Of a DNA stretch of 64,000 nucleotides, positions 9,416 through 17,480 are shown in pieces. The position numbers and the translations under genes are program-made. Source of the DNA: Pseudobowmanella zhangzhouensis (GTDB taxonomy: Bacteria > Pseudomonadota > Gammaproteobacteria > Enterobacterales > Alteromonadaceae); assembly GCF_042662685.1 (NCBI RefSeq), contig NZ_JBHSYO010000007.1:62001-126000 (forward strand), given 5' to 3'. The first letter of the stretch is position 1; each line of letters begins with the position of its first letter. The notes beneath the pieces were generated by a model. The model had not been told where the DNA came from. It worked only from the letters and a program-made list of their open reading frames with translations, and made no database searches.

Positions 9416-11483
9416 GGCCGTAATCCTCGCGGTGCGGCAACCAGCGGTTAATAATGGCCTGCGCATGGGATGGATATCGTTGCCACAGGGTATTGGCGAT
9501 ATTCTGAACCTGGGGGATCAGTGCCTGATCGCGCACCACATCGGCAATTTTCATATCTGCCAGACCCGTTTGTTTGGTACCGAGTAATTCACCCGGGCCA
9601 CGAATTTCCAGATCGCACTGAGCGATGTAAAAGCCATCATTACTCTCGCGTAGTACAGCCAAACGTTTACTGGCCGTTTTTGATAAGGGCGAAGAATATA
9701 ACAGCACACAATGGCTTTCGACACTGCCGCGCCCTACCCGGCCGCGTAATTGGTGCAATTGCGCCAGTCCCAGGCGTTCGGGATTTTCGATAATCATTAA
9801 ACTGGCATTGGGTACATCTACGCCCACTTCGATAACCGTGGTTGCCACCAGCAGATCCAGCCTGGCTTCTTTAAAATCCAGCATGATTTGCTGTTTTTCA
9901 GCAGGCTTAAGACGACCATGCACCAGTCCCACACGAATATCCGGCAAGGCGGTTTTAAGCGCCGTTGCTGTGTCTTCTGCGGCCTGACACTGCAGTACGT
10001 CTGACTCTTCAATCAGGGTACACACCCAGTAGACCTGACGCTGTTCCTGTTTAACCACCTCATCGACACGTTGCATGATTTCGCCACGGCGTGAGTCAGG
10101 CACTACTACGGTCTTCACCGGGGTGCGGCCGGGAGGCAGTTCATCGATGATGGAGGTATCTAAGTCCGCATAGGCGGTCATCGCCAATGTACGTGGAATG
10201 GGGGTGGCGGTCATTATCAGCTGATGGGGATAATGCCCCTGATGTAAGCCCTTTTCCCGCAGGGCTAAGCGCTGATGCACGCCAAATCGGTGTTGTTCAT
10301 CGATAATCACCAGTGACAGATGGGAAAATACCACCTGCTCCTGAAATATCGCATGGGTACCCACCAGCATTTTTACCTCGCCACTGGCGAGGCGCTCGAG
10401 CATTTCCCGGCGGGCATTACCTTTCAGTTTTCCGGCCAGCCATCCCACTTCAATGCCCAGTGGGGTTAGCCATTGACGAAAGTTATTAGCATGCTGCTCG
10501 GCCAGCAATTCGGTGGGGGCCATGAGCGCAACCTGCCAGCCTTTGCCCAGCGCCGATAGTGCGGCCAGTACCGCCACCAGTGTTTTGCCAGAGCCTACAT
10601 CACCCTGCACCAGACGCATCATGGGTTTGCCCTGCTGCATATCAAACTGAATCTCTTCCACCACGCGCTGCTGGGCGCCGGTGGGTTGAAACGGTAAGGT
10701 GCGTAAAAATCGACTGATGAGTTCAGCGTCGGTGGCAACAGGTTGAGCGCGGTGGGCATCGGATTGCTGACGTACTTTCAATACGCTCAGGTGGTGGGCG
10801 AGTAACTCTTCCAGAATCAGACGCTTTTGCGCCGGGTGCTGGCCGCTTTCCAGCAGGGTCAGTGCCACGTCGGGTGGCGGTCGGTGCACCAGTTTTAACG
10901 CGTCCGGCAGGCTGATCTGACCCGCATACAAACCATCCGGCAATAATTCGGTTAAGCCATGTTGCTCAAGAAAGGCCAGTGCCTGTTCGGTGATATTGCG
11001 CAGGCTAATCTGTTTCAGACCTTCGGTGGTGGGATACACAGGTGTCAGGGTTTCCTGTAACTCTGTCTGGCTGCTGTCTTCAATGATTTTGTATTCAGGG
11101 TGGGTCATTTCTAACCCGTGTTTACCGGTACGGATTTCACCAAAACCACGCAGATGCTTACCCGGCACCATGGCATTGCGCTGAGCGGCAGTAAAATGGA
11201 AAAACCGCAGGGTCAGTCCGCCGCTTCCGTCATGGATACGCACCACCAGCATGCGCGCTTTGCCATAGGCAATGCTGACATCTTTGATTTCCCCTTCGAC
11301 ACTGGCGTGCAGGCCGGGCAACAGGTCACAGACCGGGTAAATGCGGGTGCGGTCTTCGTAGCGCAGCGGCAAATGGAAAAGTACGTCCTGAACACTGTGC
11401 AGACCGAGCTTTTGTAGTTTTTCCGCCACTTTGGCACCCACGCCTTTCAGCGCGGTAACGGGAGTCTGGGTGACGGATTTCAT
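9408..11483 (-). CDS. recG: ATP-dependent DNA helicase RecG
   Basis: RecG is a monomeric helicase that reverses stalled replication forks and processes branched DNA. The 691-residue product has the N-terminal wedge/OB region (LKGVGAKVAEKL, LPLRYEDRTR), then superfamily 2 motifs: Walker A GDVGSGKT, DEQH box, TATPIPRT and the C-terminal QLRGRVGRG. Length is within two residues of E. coli RecG. The ATG at 11483 is used; an upstream TTG would add one residue. It lies between trmH and rsmJ in the conserved gmk-rpoZ-spoT-trmH-recG order. Confidence 0.96.
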   Translation of the reverse strand: MKSVTQTPVTALKGVGAKVAEKLQKLGLHSVQDVLFHLPLRYEDRTRIYPVCDLLPGLHASVEGEIKDVSIAYGKARMLVVRIHDGSGGLTLRFFHFTAAQRNAMVPGKHLRGFGEIRTGKHGLEMTHPEYKIIEDSSQTELQETLTPVYPTTEGLKQISLRNITEQALAFLEQHGLTELLPDGLYAGQISLPDALKLVHRPPPDVALTLLESGQHPAQKRLILEELLAHHLSVLKVRQQSDAHRAQPVATDAELISRFLRTLPFQPTGAQQRVVEEIQFDMQQGKPMMRLVQGDVGSGKTLVAVLAALSALGKGWQVALMAPTELLAEQHANNFRQWLTPLGIEVGWLAGKLKGNARREMLERLASGEVKMLVGTHAIFQEQVVFSHLSLVIIDEQHRFGVHQRLALREKGLHQGHYPHQLIMTATPIPRTLAMTAYADLDTSIIDELPPGRTPVKTVVVPDSRRGEIMQRVDEVVKQEQRQVYWVCTLIEESDVLQCQAAEDTATALKTALPDIRVGLVHGRLKPAEKQQIMLDFKEARLDLLVATTVIEVGVDVPNASLMIIENPERLGLAQLHQLRGRVGRGSVESHCVLLYSSPLSKTASKRLAVLRESNDGFYIAQCDLEIRGPGELLGTKQTGLADMKIADVVRDQALIPQVQNIANTLWQRYPSHAQAIINRWLPHREDYGHA

Positions 11484-11528
11484 CAAAGCGGTCTGCTAAT
11501 CAGTAGGAATATCAAGATGATACCCCAA

Positions 11529-12221
11529 TTAACCGGAAGTTTTGGAGTATTGCATCGCATGCCACCAGTCGGGATCGGCGGCAATCTGGCCGTCATCATC
11601 GATAGGTGGAAATGCCAGCCCTTTCGAAATGCACTGCTGGTAGAGTCTTGGGTAGCCACCTAAAAACAGCAGGCGCTGCTTTTCCTGCTCGGGAAAATTA
11701 TCCTGCTGGTACATGCCGGCTAACTGACGCTGTCGTTGTGCTTCATACAGTACAATCGCGGTCGCCACCGAGACATTCAGTGACTCCACCATACCGGCCA
11801 TGGGCACCACAATTTGCTGATCGGCGGCGGCAATGGCCTCTTCACATGCACCAAGGCGCTCCTGACTCATAATGATGGCGGTTGGCCGGGTATAATCTAC
11901 CTCACGAAAATCTACTGCCTTGTCCGACATATGGCTAATCAGCACTTGCTTGCCTTCTGCCCGCAAAGTATCGATGGCATCTTCGATGTGTGGATGGTCA
12001 TGGATCTGCATCCAATTATGTGTGCCCATGCTGGTGCCTTTGCGCAGCCCGGATTGCTGATCCATCCATACGGCATGCACATGATGCACACCGACGGCTT
12101 CGGCAGTGCGAATAATCGCGGACAGATTATGGGTTTTATGTACCCTGTCGAGACACACCGCCAGGTCGACCTGGCGGTGAGCTAACGCCGCGCGGATGCG
12201 CTGATTGCGTTCCGGCGTCAT
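11529..12221 (-). CDS. trmH: tRNA (guanosine18-2'-O)-methyltransferase TrmH
   Basis: TrmH is a SPOUT-fold enzyme making Gm18 in the tRNA D-loop. The 230-residue protein shows the family motifs: motif 1 VHKTHNLSAIIRTAEAVGVH (Asn and Arg of the active site), motif 2 near IIMSQERLG, and motif 3 VPMAGMVESLNVSVATAIV, the trefoil-knot SAM site. The C-terminal tail ends DPDWWHAMQ, as in E. coli SpoU/TrmH. It begins 2 nt after the ridA stop and sits ahead of recG, so it is part of the same operon. Confidence 0.95.
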   Translation of the reverse strand: MTPERNQRIRAALAHRQVDLAVCLDRVHKTHNLSAIIRTAEAVGVHHVHAVWMDQQSGLRKGTSMGTHNWMQIHDHPHIEDAIDTLRAEGKQVLISHMSDKAVDFREVDYTRPTAIIMSQERLGACEEAIAAADQQIVVPMAGMVESLNVSVATAIVLYEAQRQRQLAGMYQQDNFPEQEKQRLLFLGGYPRLYQQCISKGLAFPPIDDDGQIAADPDWWHAMQYSKTSG

Positions 12222-12223
12222 GC

Positions 12224-12610
12224 TTATTCTGGCAGGCGCAGAATGCCGTCTATTTCGATTTGTGCACCGCGGGGTAACTGTGCCACACCAATCGCTGCGC
12301 GGGCTGGATAAGGCTCGCGGAAGTAACCACTCATGATTTCATTTACTTTGGCGAAATGGCTAAGGTCAGTCATAAAGATATTTACCTTAACCATATCATT
12401 CAGGGTGCCGCCGCTGGCTTCACACACTGCTTTAAGGTTTTCAAAAACCTGTACGGTTTGCTCGCTGAAGTCGTCGCTAACCATTTCCATGGTGTCCGGT
12501 TTCAACGGAATCTGGCCTGACAGATACACAGTATTGCCAGCTTTAACGGCCTGGCTATAAGTGCCGATGGCTGCTGGAGCCTGATCGGTATGAATAATGG
12601 ATTTGCTCAT
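12224..12610 (-). CDS. ridA: 2-iminobutanoate/2-iminopropanoate deaminase RidA
   Basis: RidA hydrolyses reactive enamine/imine products of PLP enzymes such as threonine dehydratase IlvA, protecting enzymes like IlvE from 2-aminoacrylate damage. The 128-residue protein shows the YjgF family core: APAAIGTYSQAV, VYLSGQIPL, the substrate-binding Arg in ARAAIGVAQLP and the terminal EIDGI. The start is the ATG at 12610, since the longer open frame upstream belongs to the end of spoT read out of frame. It is inserted between spoT and trmH, which are adjacent in E. coli. ilvA and ilvE, its functional clients, lie about 25 kb away in this window. Confidence 0.93.
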   Translation of the reverse strand: MSKSIIHTDQAPAAIGTYSQAVKAGNTVYLSGQIPLKPDTMEMVSDDFSEQTVQVFENLKAVCEASGGTLNDMVKVNIFMTDLSHFAKVNEIMSGYFREPYPARAAIGVAQLPRGAQIEIDGILRLPE

Positions 12611-12641
12611 CTTAACCTCGAACTCAAATAGGGGCGCCGGA

Positions 12642-14750
12642 TTAACCGGCGCGATATTGACTGTGGCGGGATACGCGCTGCACTTCCGGCATGACGCGGA
12701 TCTTACGCATAATGTTGGCCAGGTGCAGACGGTCGGTAATGGTGAGCTCCATATCCACGTAGTAGATATTGCTCTCCTTTTCTTCCGTTTGCAGTGTAAT
12801 GATATTTGACCCGGCACTGGTGACCGCATTGGTCAGGGTGGCCAGCGTACCCTGATGGTTGATCAGCTCCACCCGTAACGCCGCTTTGAATTCACCTTTT
12901 GGATCGTCATCCCATTGCATCGGCAACACGCGGTTAGGCTCTTCTTTGGCTATCCGCGCGATGTTTTTACAGCCGTGCTGGTGGATTACCATGCCTTTAC
13001 CCGGACTCAGCAATGCGATGATTTCATCGTCAGGAACCGGGTGGCAGCAGCGCGCAAACGTGACCAGCAGGCCCTCAGTACCGCGAATGGCCACCTGCCC
13101 TTTAGTGGGTAAATCATCAATACCGGTTAAGCGCCGCGCAATGATGGCCGACAGTTCATTACCCAGCCCGATATCCGCCAGCAACGCGTCGAAATTCTCG
13201 TGGTTGGTTTCTTTGACCAGTCGTTCAATCTCGCTTGGTGGGATATCATCCAGCTTGGTGGTACCCAGCGCATGGCGCAGCAAGCGGTTACCCAAACTGA
13301 TGGCCTCTTCGGTGCGCTGACGCTTAAGATATTGACGAATATATGAACGAGCCTTGGCGCTGATGACGAAGTTGAGCCAGTTAGCATTGGGCTTGGCGCG
13401 TGGCGAGGTGATGATCTCGACAGTCTGGCCGGTTTCCAGTGGCCGGCTCAGTGACCAGGTGCGACGATTGACGCGCACCCCAACGCAGGTATTGCCAATA
13501 TCGGAATGCACTGCGTAAGCAAAATCGACTGCTGTGGAGCCTGTCGGTAACTCAATAATGCGACCATCCGGGGTAAACACGTAGATTTCATCCGGGAACA
13601 GGTCGGTTTTCACGTTCTCGATAAATTCAAATGAAGAACTGGCGCTTTGCTGCAATTCCAGCAGGGAATGCATCCATTTGTTGGCGCGTACCTGTGCGGT
13701 AGTGCCTTTGGACTCGCCGGGCTCTTTGTATAACCAATGCGCAGCAACCCCTTTGTCCGCCATATGATCCATTTCTTCGGTACGAATCTGGATCTCCACC
13801 GGAATACCATGAGGGCCCACCAGCGAAGTGTGCAGCGACTGGTAACCGTTGGTACGGGGAATGGCGATATAATCTTTGAAGCGACCCTCAATGGGCTTGT
13901 ACAGGCCATGCATCACGCCCAATGCACGGTAGCAGGCATCGACGCTTGGCACGATCAGGCGAAACGCATAAATATCCATTACCTCATTGAACATCAGTTC
14001 TTTGTTTTTCATTTTGCGGTAAATGGAATACAGGTGCTTCTCGCGGCCGACCACGCGTGCGCCCAACTGGTGTTCACGCAGTCGGCTTTCAATTTCATGG
14101 AAAATGTTGTCGATGATTTCTTTACGGTTTCCGCGTGCCTGTCGCACGGCGCCCGCCAGTGCGCGGTGACGAAACGGATACATCGCCTGAAATCCCAGAT
14201 CTTCCAGCTCGTTCTTCATATCGTGAATACCGAGGCGGTGCGCCAGTGGGGCGTAGATTTCCAGCGTCTCGGCGGCAATTCGGCGGCGTTTATCCGGGCG
14301 CAGCGCGCCGAGTGTGCGCATGTTGTGGGTGCGGTCGGCCAGCTTAATCAGGATCACACGAATATCCTGCACCATGGCCATAACCATTTTGCGGAAGTTT
14401 TCGACCTGCGCTTCTTTTTGACTGCGAAATTTAATTTTATCCAGCTTTGACACGCCTTCCACTAAGCCGGCAATGGTGTCACCAAACAAATCGGCCAGAT
14501 CGGCTTTGTCCAATTCGGTGTCTTCGATGACATCGTGCAAAATCGCTGCACACAGGGTTTCGTGATCGAGGCGCATATCAGCCAGAATGCCGGCCACGGC
14601 GACAGGGTGCGTAATATAAGGGTCACCGCTGGAACGCAACTGACCTTCGTGAGCATCTTTGCCCACCTTAAAGGCGCGTTCGACTAACTCTACCTGCTCG
14701 ACCGGCAAGTAAGCGCTGACTTTTTGTTTTAACCCTTCGAACAAATACAC
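12642..14750 (-). CDS. spoT: Bifunctional (p)ppGpp synthetase/hydrolase SpoT
   Basis: SpoT makes and degrades the alarmone (p)ppGpp in response to starvation. The 702-residue protein has the HD hydrolase domain (HDVIEDTEL, His-Asp at 72-73, and KLADRTHNMRTL), the RelA/SpoT synthetase domain (YAFRLIV, RFKDYIAIPRTNGYQSLHTS), a TGS domain (VFTPDGRIIELP near residue 400) and a C-terminal ACT domain ending in SQYRAG. Both hydrolase and synthetase signature residues appear intact, so it is SpoT rather than RelA. It lies 104 nt after rpoZ in the classic gmk-rpoZ-spoT cluster. Confidence 0.96.
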   Translation of the reverse strand: MYLFEGLKQKVSAYLPVEQVELVERAFKVGKDAHEGQLRSSGDPYITHPVAVAGILADMRLDHETLCAAILHDVIEDTELDKADLADLFGDTIAGLVEGVSKLDKIKFRSQKEAQVENFRKMVMAMVQDIRVILIKLADRTHNMRTLGALRPDKRRRIAAETLEIYAPLAHRLGIHDMKNELEDLGFQAMYPFRHRALAGAVRQARGNRKEIIDNIFHEIESRLREHQLGARVVGREKHLYSIYRKMKNKELMFNEVMDIYAFRLIVPSVDACYRALGVMHGLYKPIEGRFKDYIAIPRTNGYQSLHTSLVGPHGIPVEIQIRTEEMDHMADKGVAAHWLYKEPGESKGTTAQVRANKWMHSLLELQQSASSSFEFIENVKTDLFPDEIYVFTPDGRIIELPTGSTAVDFAYAVHSDIGNTCVGVRVNRRTWSLSRPLETGQTVEIITSPRAKPNANWLNFVISAKARSYIRQYLKRQRTEEAISLGNRLLRHALGTTKLDDIPPSEIERLVKETNHENFDALLADIGLGNELSAIIARRLTGIDDLPTKGQVAIRGTEGLLVTFARCCHPVPDDEIIALLSPGKGMVIHQHGCKNIARIAKEEPNRVLPMQWDDDPKGEFKAALRVELINHQGTLATLTNAVTSAGSNIITLQTEEKESNIYYVDMELTITDRLHLANIMRKIRVMPEVQRVSRHSQYRAG

Positions 14751-14854
14751 GCTGGAGCGAAAATCCGTGTGAACTAACGTGTGTTAAGGATACGGGGAAA
14801 GGAGGCTGTTGCCAACGCTATCACGCCGGCAACAGTGGATTCATCGAAAGATGA

Positions 14855-15130
14855 TTAGTCTTGCTCAGACAGGATGCTGGCAACGGCATTGAAGTCAGTC
14901 ATGACTTGTTGCTGTTGATCTCGCATATCTTCCTGTTCAACAGACTCGGCAGTCACTTTGCCTTCTTCGATTTCCCGCAGGGCAATAACGGTTGGCTTGT
15001 CGTTATCTGCCTCAACCTTTGGATCTTTGCCTTCGATGGCAAGTTGGCGGGCACGACGCGCGGCAACCAGAACCAGGTCGAAGCGGTTACCCATTTTGTT
15101 GAGAGCGTCTTCTACAGTTACGCGAGCCAT
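14855..15130 (-). CDS. rpoZ: RNA polymerase omega subunit
   Basis: Omega assists assembly of the beta' subunit into RNA polymerase and helps form one ppGpp site. The 91-residue sequence starts MARVTVEDALNKMGNRFDLV and contains ARRARQL and KPTVIALREIEEGKV, diagnostic of bacterial omega. The C-terminal tail is Gln/Asp-rich and variable. It lies 87 nt after gmk and before spoT, the standard arrangement in gammaproteobacteria. Confidence 0.96.
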   Translation of the reverse strand: MARVTVEDALNKMGNRFDLVLVAARRARQLAIEGKDPKVEADNDKPTVIALREIEEGKVTAESVEQEDMRDQQQQVMTDFNAVASILSEQD

Positions 15131-15217
15131 TAAAATTCTCCGTGAGCTAGTCGGGTTAAAATAAAAGGTTGCATAGTTTACTTAGTAATCAGGCCCAATG
15201 CCAGCAACAAATGCGCC

Positions 15218-15856
15218 TTAACGGCGGTCATCCGGCAATAAACTGGCGAGTAACTCATGATGACGAGCCCGTTGTGGGCCTAAGCGTAAACGTTGGGTCA
15301 GGACGATGCGCTCTAAATCCGCCAACGCATGGTCAAATTCGTCATTGACCACCAGGTAATCAAATTCGGCATAATGGGAAATTTCCGCCCGCGCTTCAGC
15401 CATGCGCTGTTCGATCACTTCCTGGCTGTCCTGGCCGCGACCAGTCAGGCGTTTGCGGAGTTCATCTTCCGACGGCGGTAAAATGAAAATCGCACTGGCA
15501 TCCGGGATCTGCTGCTTCACCTGACGGGCACCCTGCCAGTCAATATCCAGAAATACATCGATACCTTGTTGCAGGGTTTGTTCGATCACCGTACGTGAGG
15601 TGCCGTAGTAATTACCAAATACTTCTGCCCACTCAAACAGGGTGCCATCGGCAATTTCCTGTTTAAAACGCGCAACATCGACGAAATGATAATGTTTGCC
15701 ATTTTCCTCGCCCGGGCGCGGTGCGCGCGTGGTCAGGGATACCGAGACTTGCATATTCTGGTCGGCATGTTTTTCAAGCAATGCTTTGATTAGACTGGAC
15801 TTTCCGCCTCCGGACGGGGCGGCGAGAATAAACAGATTTCCTGCTACCGGACTCAT
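15218..15856 (-). CDS. gmk: Guanylate kinase
   Basis: Gmk phosphorylates GMP to GDP with ATP in purine nucleotide synthesis. The 212-residue enzyme has the P-loop APSGGGKSSL (residues 13-22), the GMP-binding region VSLTTRAPRPGEENGKHYHF and the strand FLDIDWQGARQV. The lid-region motif LRKRLTGRGQDS is present. It is the first gene of the minus-strand gmk-rpoZ-spoT-ridA-trmH-recG-rsmJ cluster. Divergent cyaY starts 135 nt away, so this gap probably holds both promoters. Confidence 0.96.
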   Translation of the reverse strand: MSPVAGNLFILAAPSGGGKSSLIKALLEKHADQNMQVSVSLTTRAPRPGEENGKHYHFVDVARFKQEIADGTLFEWAEVFGNYYGTSRTVIEQTLQQGIDVFLDIDWQGARQVKQQIPDASAIFILPPSEDELRKRLTGRGQDSQEVIEQRMAEARAEISHYAEFDYLVVNDEFDHALADLERIVLTQRLRLGPQRARHHELLASLLPDDRR

Positions 15857-15991
15857 GATTTTTTCGTGTGGCTCACTTTCCGGTATGTTAGCACAGCTAT
15901 TTATTCTGTTCAGCCCTCAGACACTACTTGATCAATGGCGCGATTTTCCAGACCATACGGTTAATCTAAGTATTTGCTGGTAAATCTTCCC

Positions 15992-16327
15992 ATGACACTG
16001 ACTGAAGCGCGCTATGACCAACTGGTTGATGAAGCCTTTTTAAAAATCGAAGAAGCGTTGGACAACTGTGATGCCGACATCGATTACGAGAGTGCCGGCG
16101 GTATTCTGACCCTGATCTTTGTCAACGGCACTAAGATTATTCTCAATAAACAGCCACCATTGCTGCAAATTTGGGTAGCAACTAAGTTTAATGGCCATCA
16201 TTTCAATTACACCGATGACGGCGTGTGGATTGATGAACGTACTGATGCGGAATTCTGGTCATTTATGAACGAGGCGATCAGTAAACAGGCAGGTATGGCT
16301 GTGGAACTGGATATCAGTCATGACTGA
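15992..16327 (+). CDS. cyaY: Frataxin-like iron-sulfur assembly regulator CyaY
   Basis: CyaY is the bacterial frataxin, which binds iron and modulates the IscS/IscU cluster assembly machine. The 111-residue product has the acidic first helix (DEAFLKIEEALDNCDADIDYE), the strand GGILTLIF, and the conserved QIWVATKFNGHHF and DDGVWIDERT stretches. The ATG at 15992 (MTLTEARYD) is preferred to a TTG at 15974. Its end overlaps the following esterase gene by 8 nt. Confidence 0.94.
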   Translation: MTLTEARYDQLVDEAFLKIEEALDNCDADIDYESAGGILTLIFVNGTKIILNKQPPLLQIWVATKFNGHHFNYTDDGVWIDERTDAEFWSFMNEAISKQAGMAVELDISHD

Positions 16328-16988
16328 TTTGGAGTTTGTCCAGGTTAATCCGGTCGGTGAGGTCAAAGCCTGCGTGATTTGGCTGCACGGTTTGGGCGAT
16401 TCCGGACATGGCTTTGCCCCGATTGTGCCGGAACTGAAATTGCCCGCCGATGCCGGCATTCGGTTTGTGTTTCCTCACGCACCGGTACGGGCGATTACCA
16501 TTAATAATGGCTACCAGATGCATGCCTGGTACGATATTCGTTCGCTGGAACTGGATAAACGGGCCGACCCCACAGGTGTGGCTGAGTCGGCGAATTTGAT
16601 TGAACGTTTGATTGAACGAGAGCTCGAACTGGGCGTTGCGCCAGATAAAATTGTCCTGGCCGGTTTCTCTCAGGGCGGCGTCATTGCATTGCATCTGGGT
16701 ACACGGATAACACACAAACTGGCAGGGATTCTGGCGTTATCCACATATATGAGTGAGCCAGACAAGTTGGCCAGTGAAGCCAGTGAACTAAATCGTCAGA
16801 CACCGATACTGATGTGCCATGGCCGAATGGATGATATTGTGCCTATGACCTATGGTCGTCAGGCCTATAATGCGCTGCAACAGGCTGGATTCAATGTGCA
16901 GTGGCAGGACTACATGATGGAGCACAATGTGTGCGCCGACGAAATTGAGCAAATTTCTGCCTGGTTACAGGCGCGACTAACCGGATAA
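16320..16988 (+). CDS. Carboxylesterase/phospholipase-type alpha/beta hydrolase
   Basis: The 222-residue serine hydrolase belongs to the bacterial carboxylesterase/acyl-protein thioesterase-like family. It shows the oxyanion-hole segment VIWLHGLGDSGHGF, nucleophile elbow GFSQGG, acid in HGRMDDIVP and catalytic His in MMEHNVC. Likely substrates are short-chain esters or lysophospholipids in the cytoplasm, as no signal peptide is seen. The start overlaps the end of cyaY (ATGACTGA), so translation is probably coupled, although no functional link is obvious. Confidence 0.9.
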   Translation: MTDLEFVQVNPVGEVKACVIWLHGLGDSGHGFAPIVPELKLPADAGIRFVFPHAPVRAITINNGYQMHAWYDIRSLELDKRADPTGVAESANLIERLIERELELGVAPDKIVLAGFSQGGVIALHLGTRITHKLAGILALSTYMSEPDKLASEASELNRQTPILMCHGRMDDIVPMTYGRQAYNALQQAGFNVQWQDYMMEHNVCADEIEQISAWLQARLTG

Positions 16989-17003
16989 CGGGAGCGAATT
17001 TCG

Positions 17004-17393
17004 ATGAAAAAGTTAATCACTATGCTGCTGGCCAGCGTGCTAATGAGTTCGGCGGCCCTGGCCGATGTGGCGGAAAGTGTGCTGACCACAGGTATTGTGA
17101 ATCGTCAGCCGGTGGATGATCTGCAGGCTCAATATCGGGTGCCAGCGCAGGGGATCAGCAAAGTCTATTTCTTCACCCGCGTGACCGACTATGCTGGTAA
17201 ACAGGTGATGCACCGCTGGCTGTATGGTGATCAGGTTATGGCTGAAGTGAACCTCAGTGTTGGCAGCGATAACTGGCGTACCTATTCCAGTAAACGTATG
17301 GTCAGTGCCTGGAATGGTGACTGGCGGATTGACGTGGTGGTCGACGGTGAAGTGGTGCATAGCTTCCCGTTTAGCGTCGTTAACGCAGAATAA
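17004..17393 (+). CDS. Exported DUF2914 protein
   Basis: The 129-residue protein has a signal peptide (MKKLITMLLASVLMSSAALA) and a single DUF2914-type beta domain marked by YFFTRVTD, MHRWLYGDQVMAEV, SSKRMVSAWNGDWRIDVVV and a VVHSFPFSV ending. Such domains occur in periplasmic or membrane proteins of marine gammaproteobacteria and have no known activity. It starts 15 nt after the esterase gene, so the two are probably co-transcribed with cyaY. Two hairpins follow before mgtE. Confidence 0.75.
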   Translation: MKKLITMLLASVLMSSAALADVAESVLTTGIVNRQPVDDLQAQYRVPAQGISKVYFFTRVTDYAGKQVMHRWLYGDQVMAEVNLSVGSDNWRTYSSKRMVSAWNGDWRIDVVVDGEVVHSFPFSVVNAE

Positions 17394-17409
17394 AAATAGT
17401 TTTGTTATG

Positions 17410-17460
17410 GGGTGATACCCGATTATCACCCTCTCCTATCGCACCTTGTCCAATAAGGTG
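17410..17460 (+). other. Two small hairpins in the 5' region of mgtE
   Basis: Inverted repeat GGGTGATA / TATCACCC (17410-17431) is followed by CACCTT / AAGGTG (17442-17460), ending 20 nt before the mgtE ATG. Neither is followed by a T run, so they are not ordinary terminators. They could be mRNA 5' structure for mgtE or a decay barrier for the upstream transcript. No known magnesium riboswitch fold was recognised. Confidence 0.4.
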
Positions 17461-17480
17461 TTGTATACAGGGTTAGTTTC

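Noticed and set aside
13737..14450. 237-residue plus-strand open frame
   Set aside because: It lies wholly inside spoT on the opposite strand and has no motif or ribosome site; it is a shadow of spoT codon bias.
17394..17480. M-box magnesium riboswitch before mgtE
   Set aside because: The gap is only 87 nt and holds two small hairpins, too short for an M-box.
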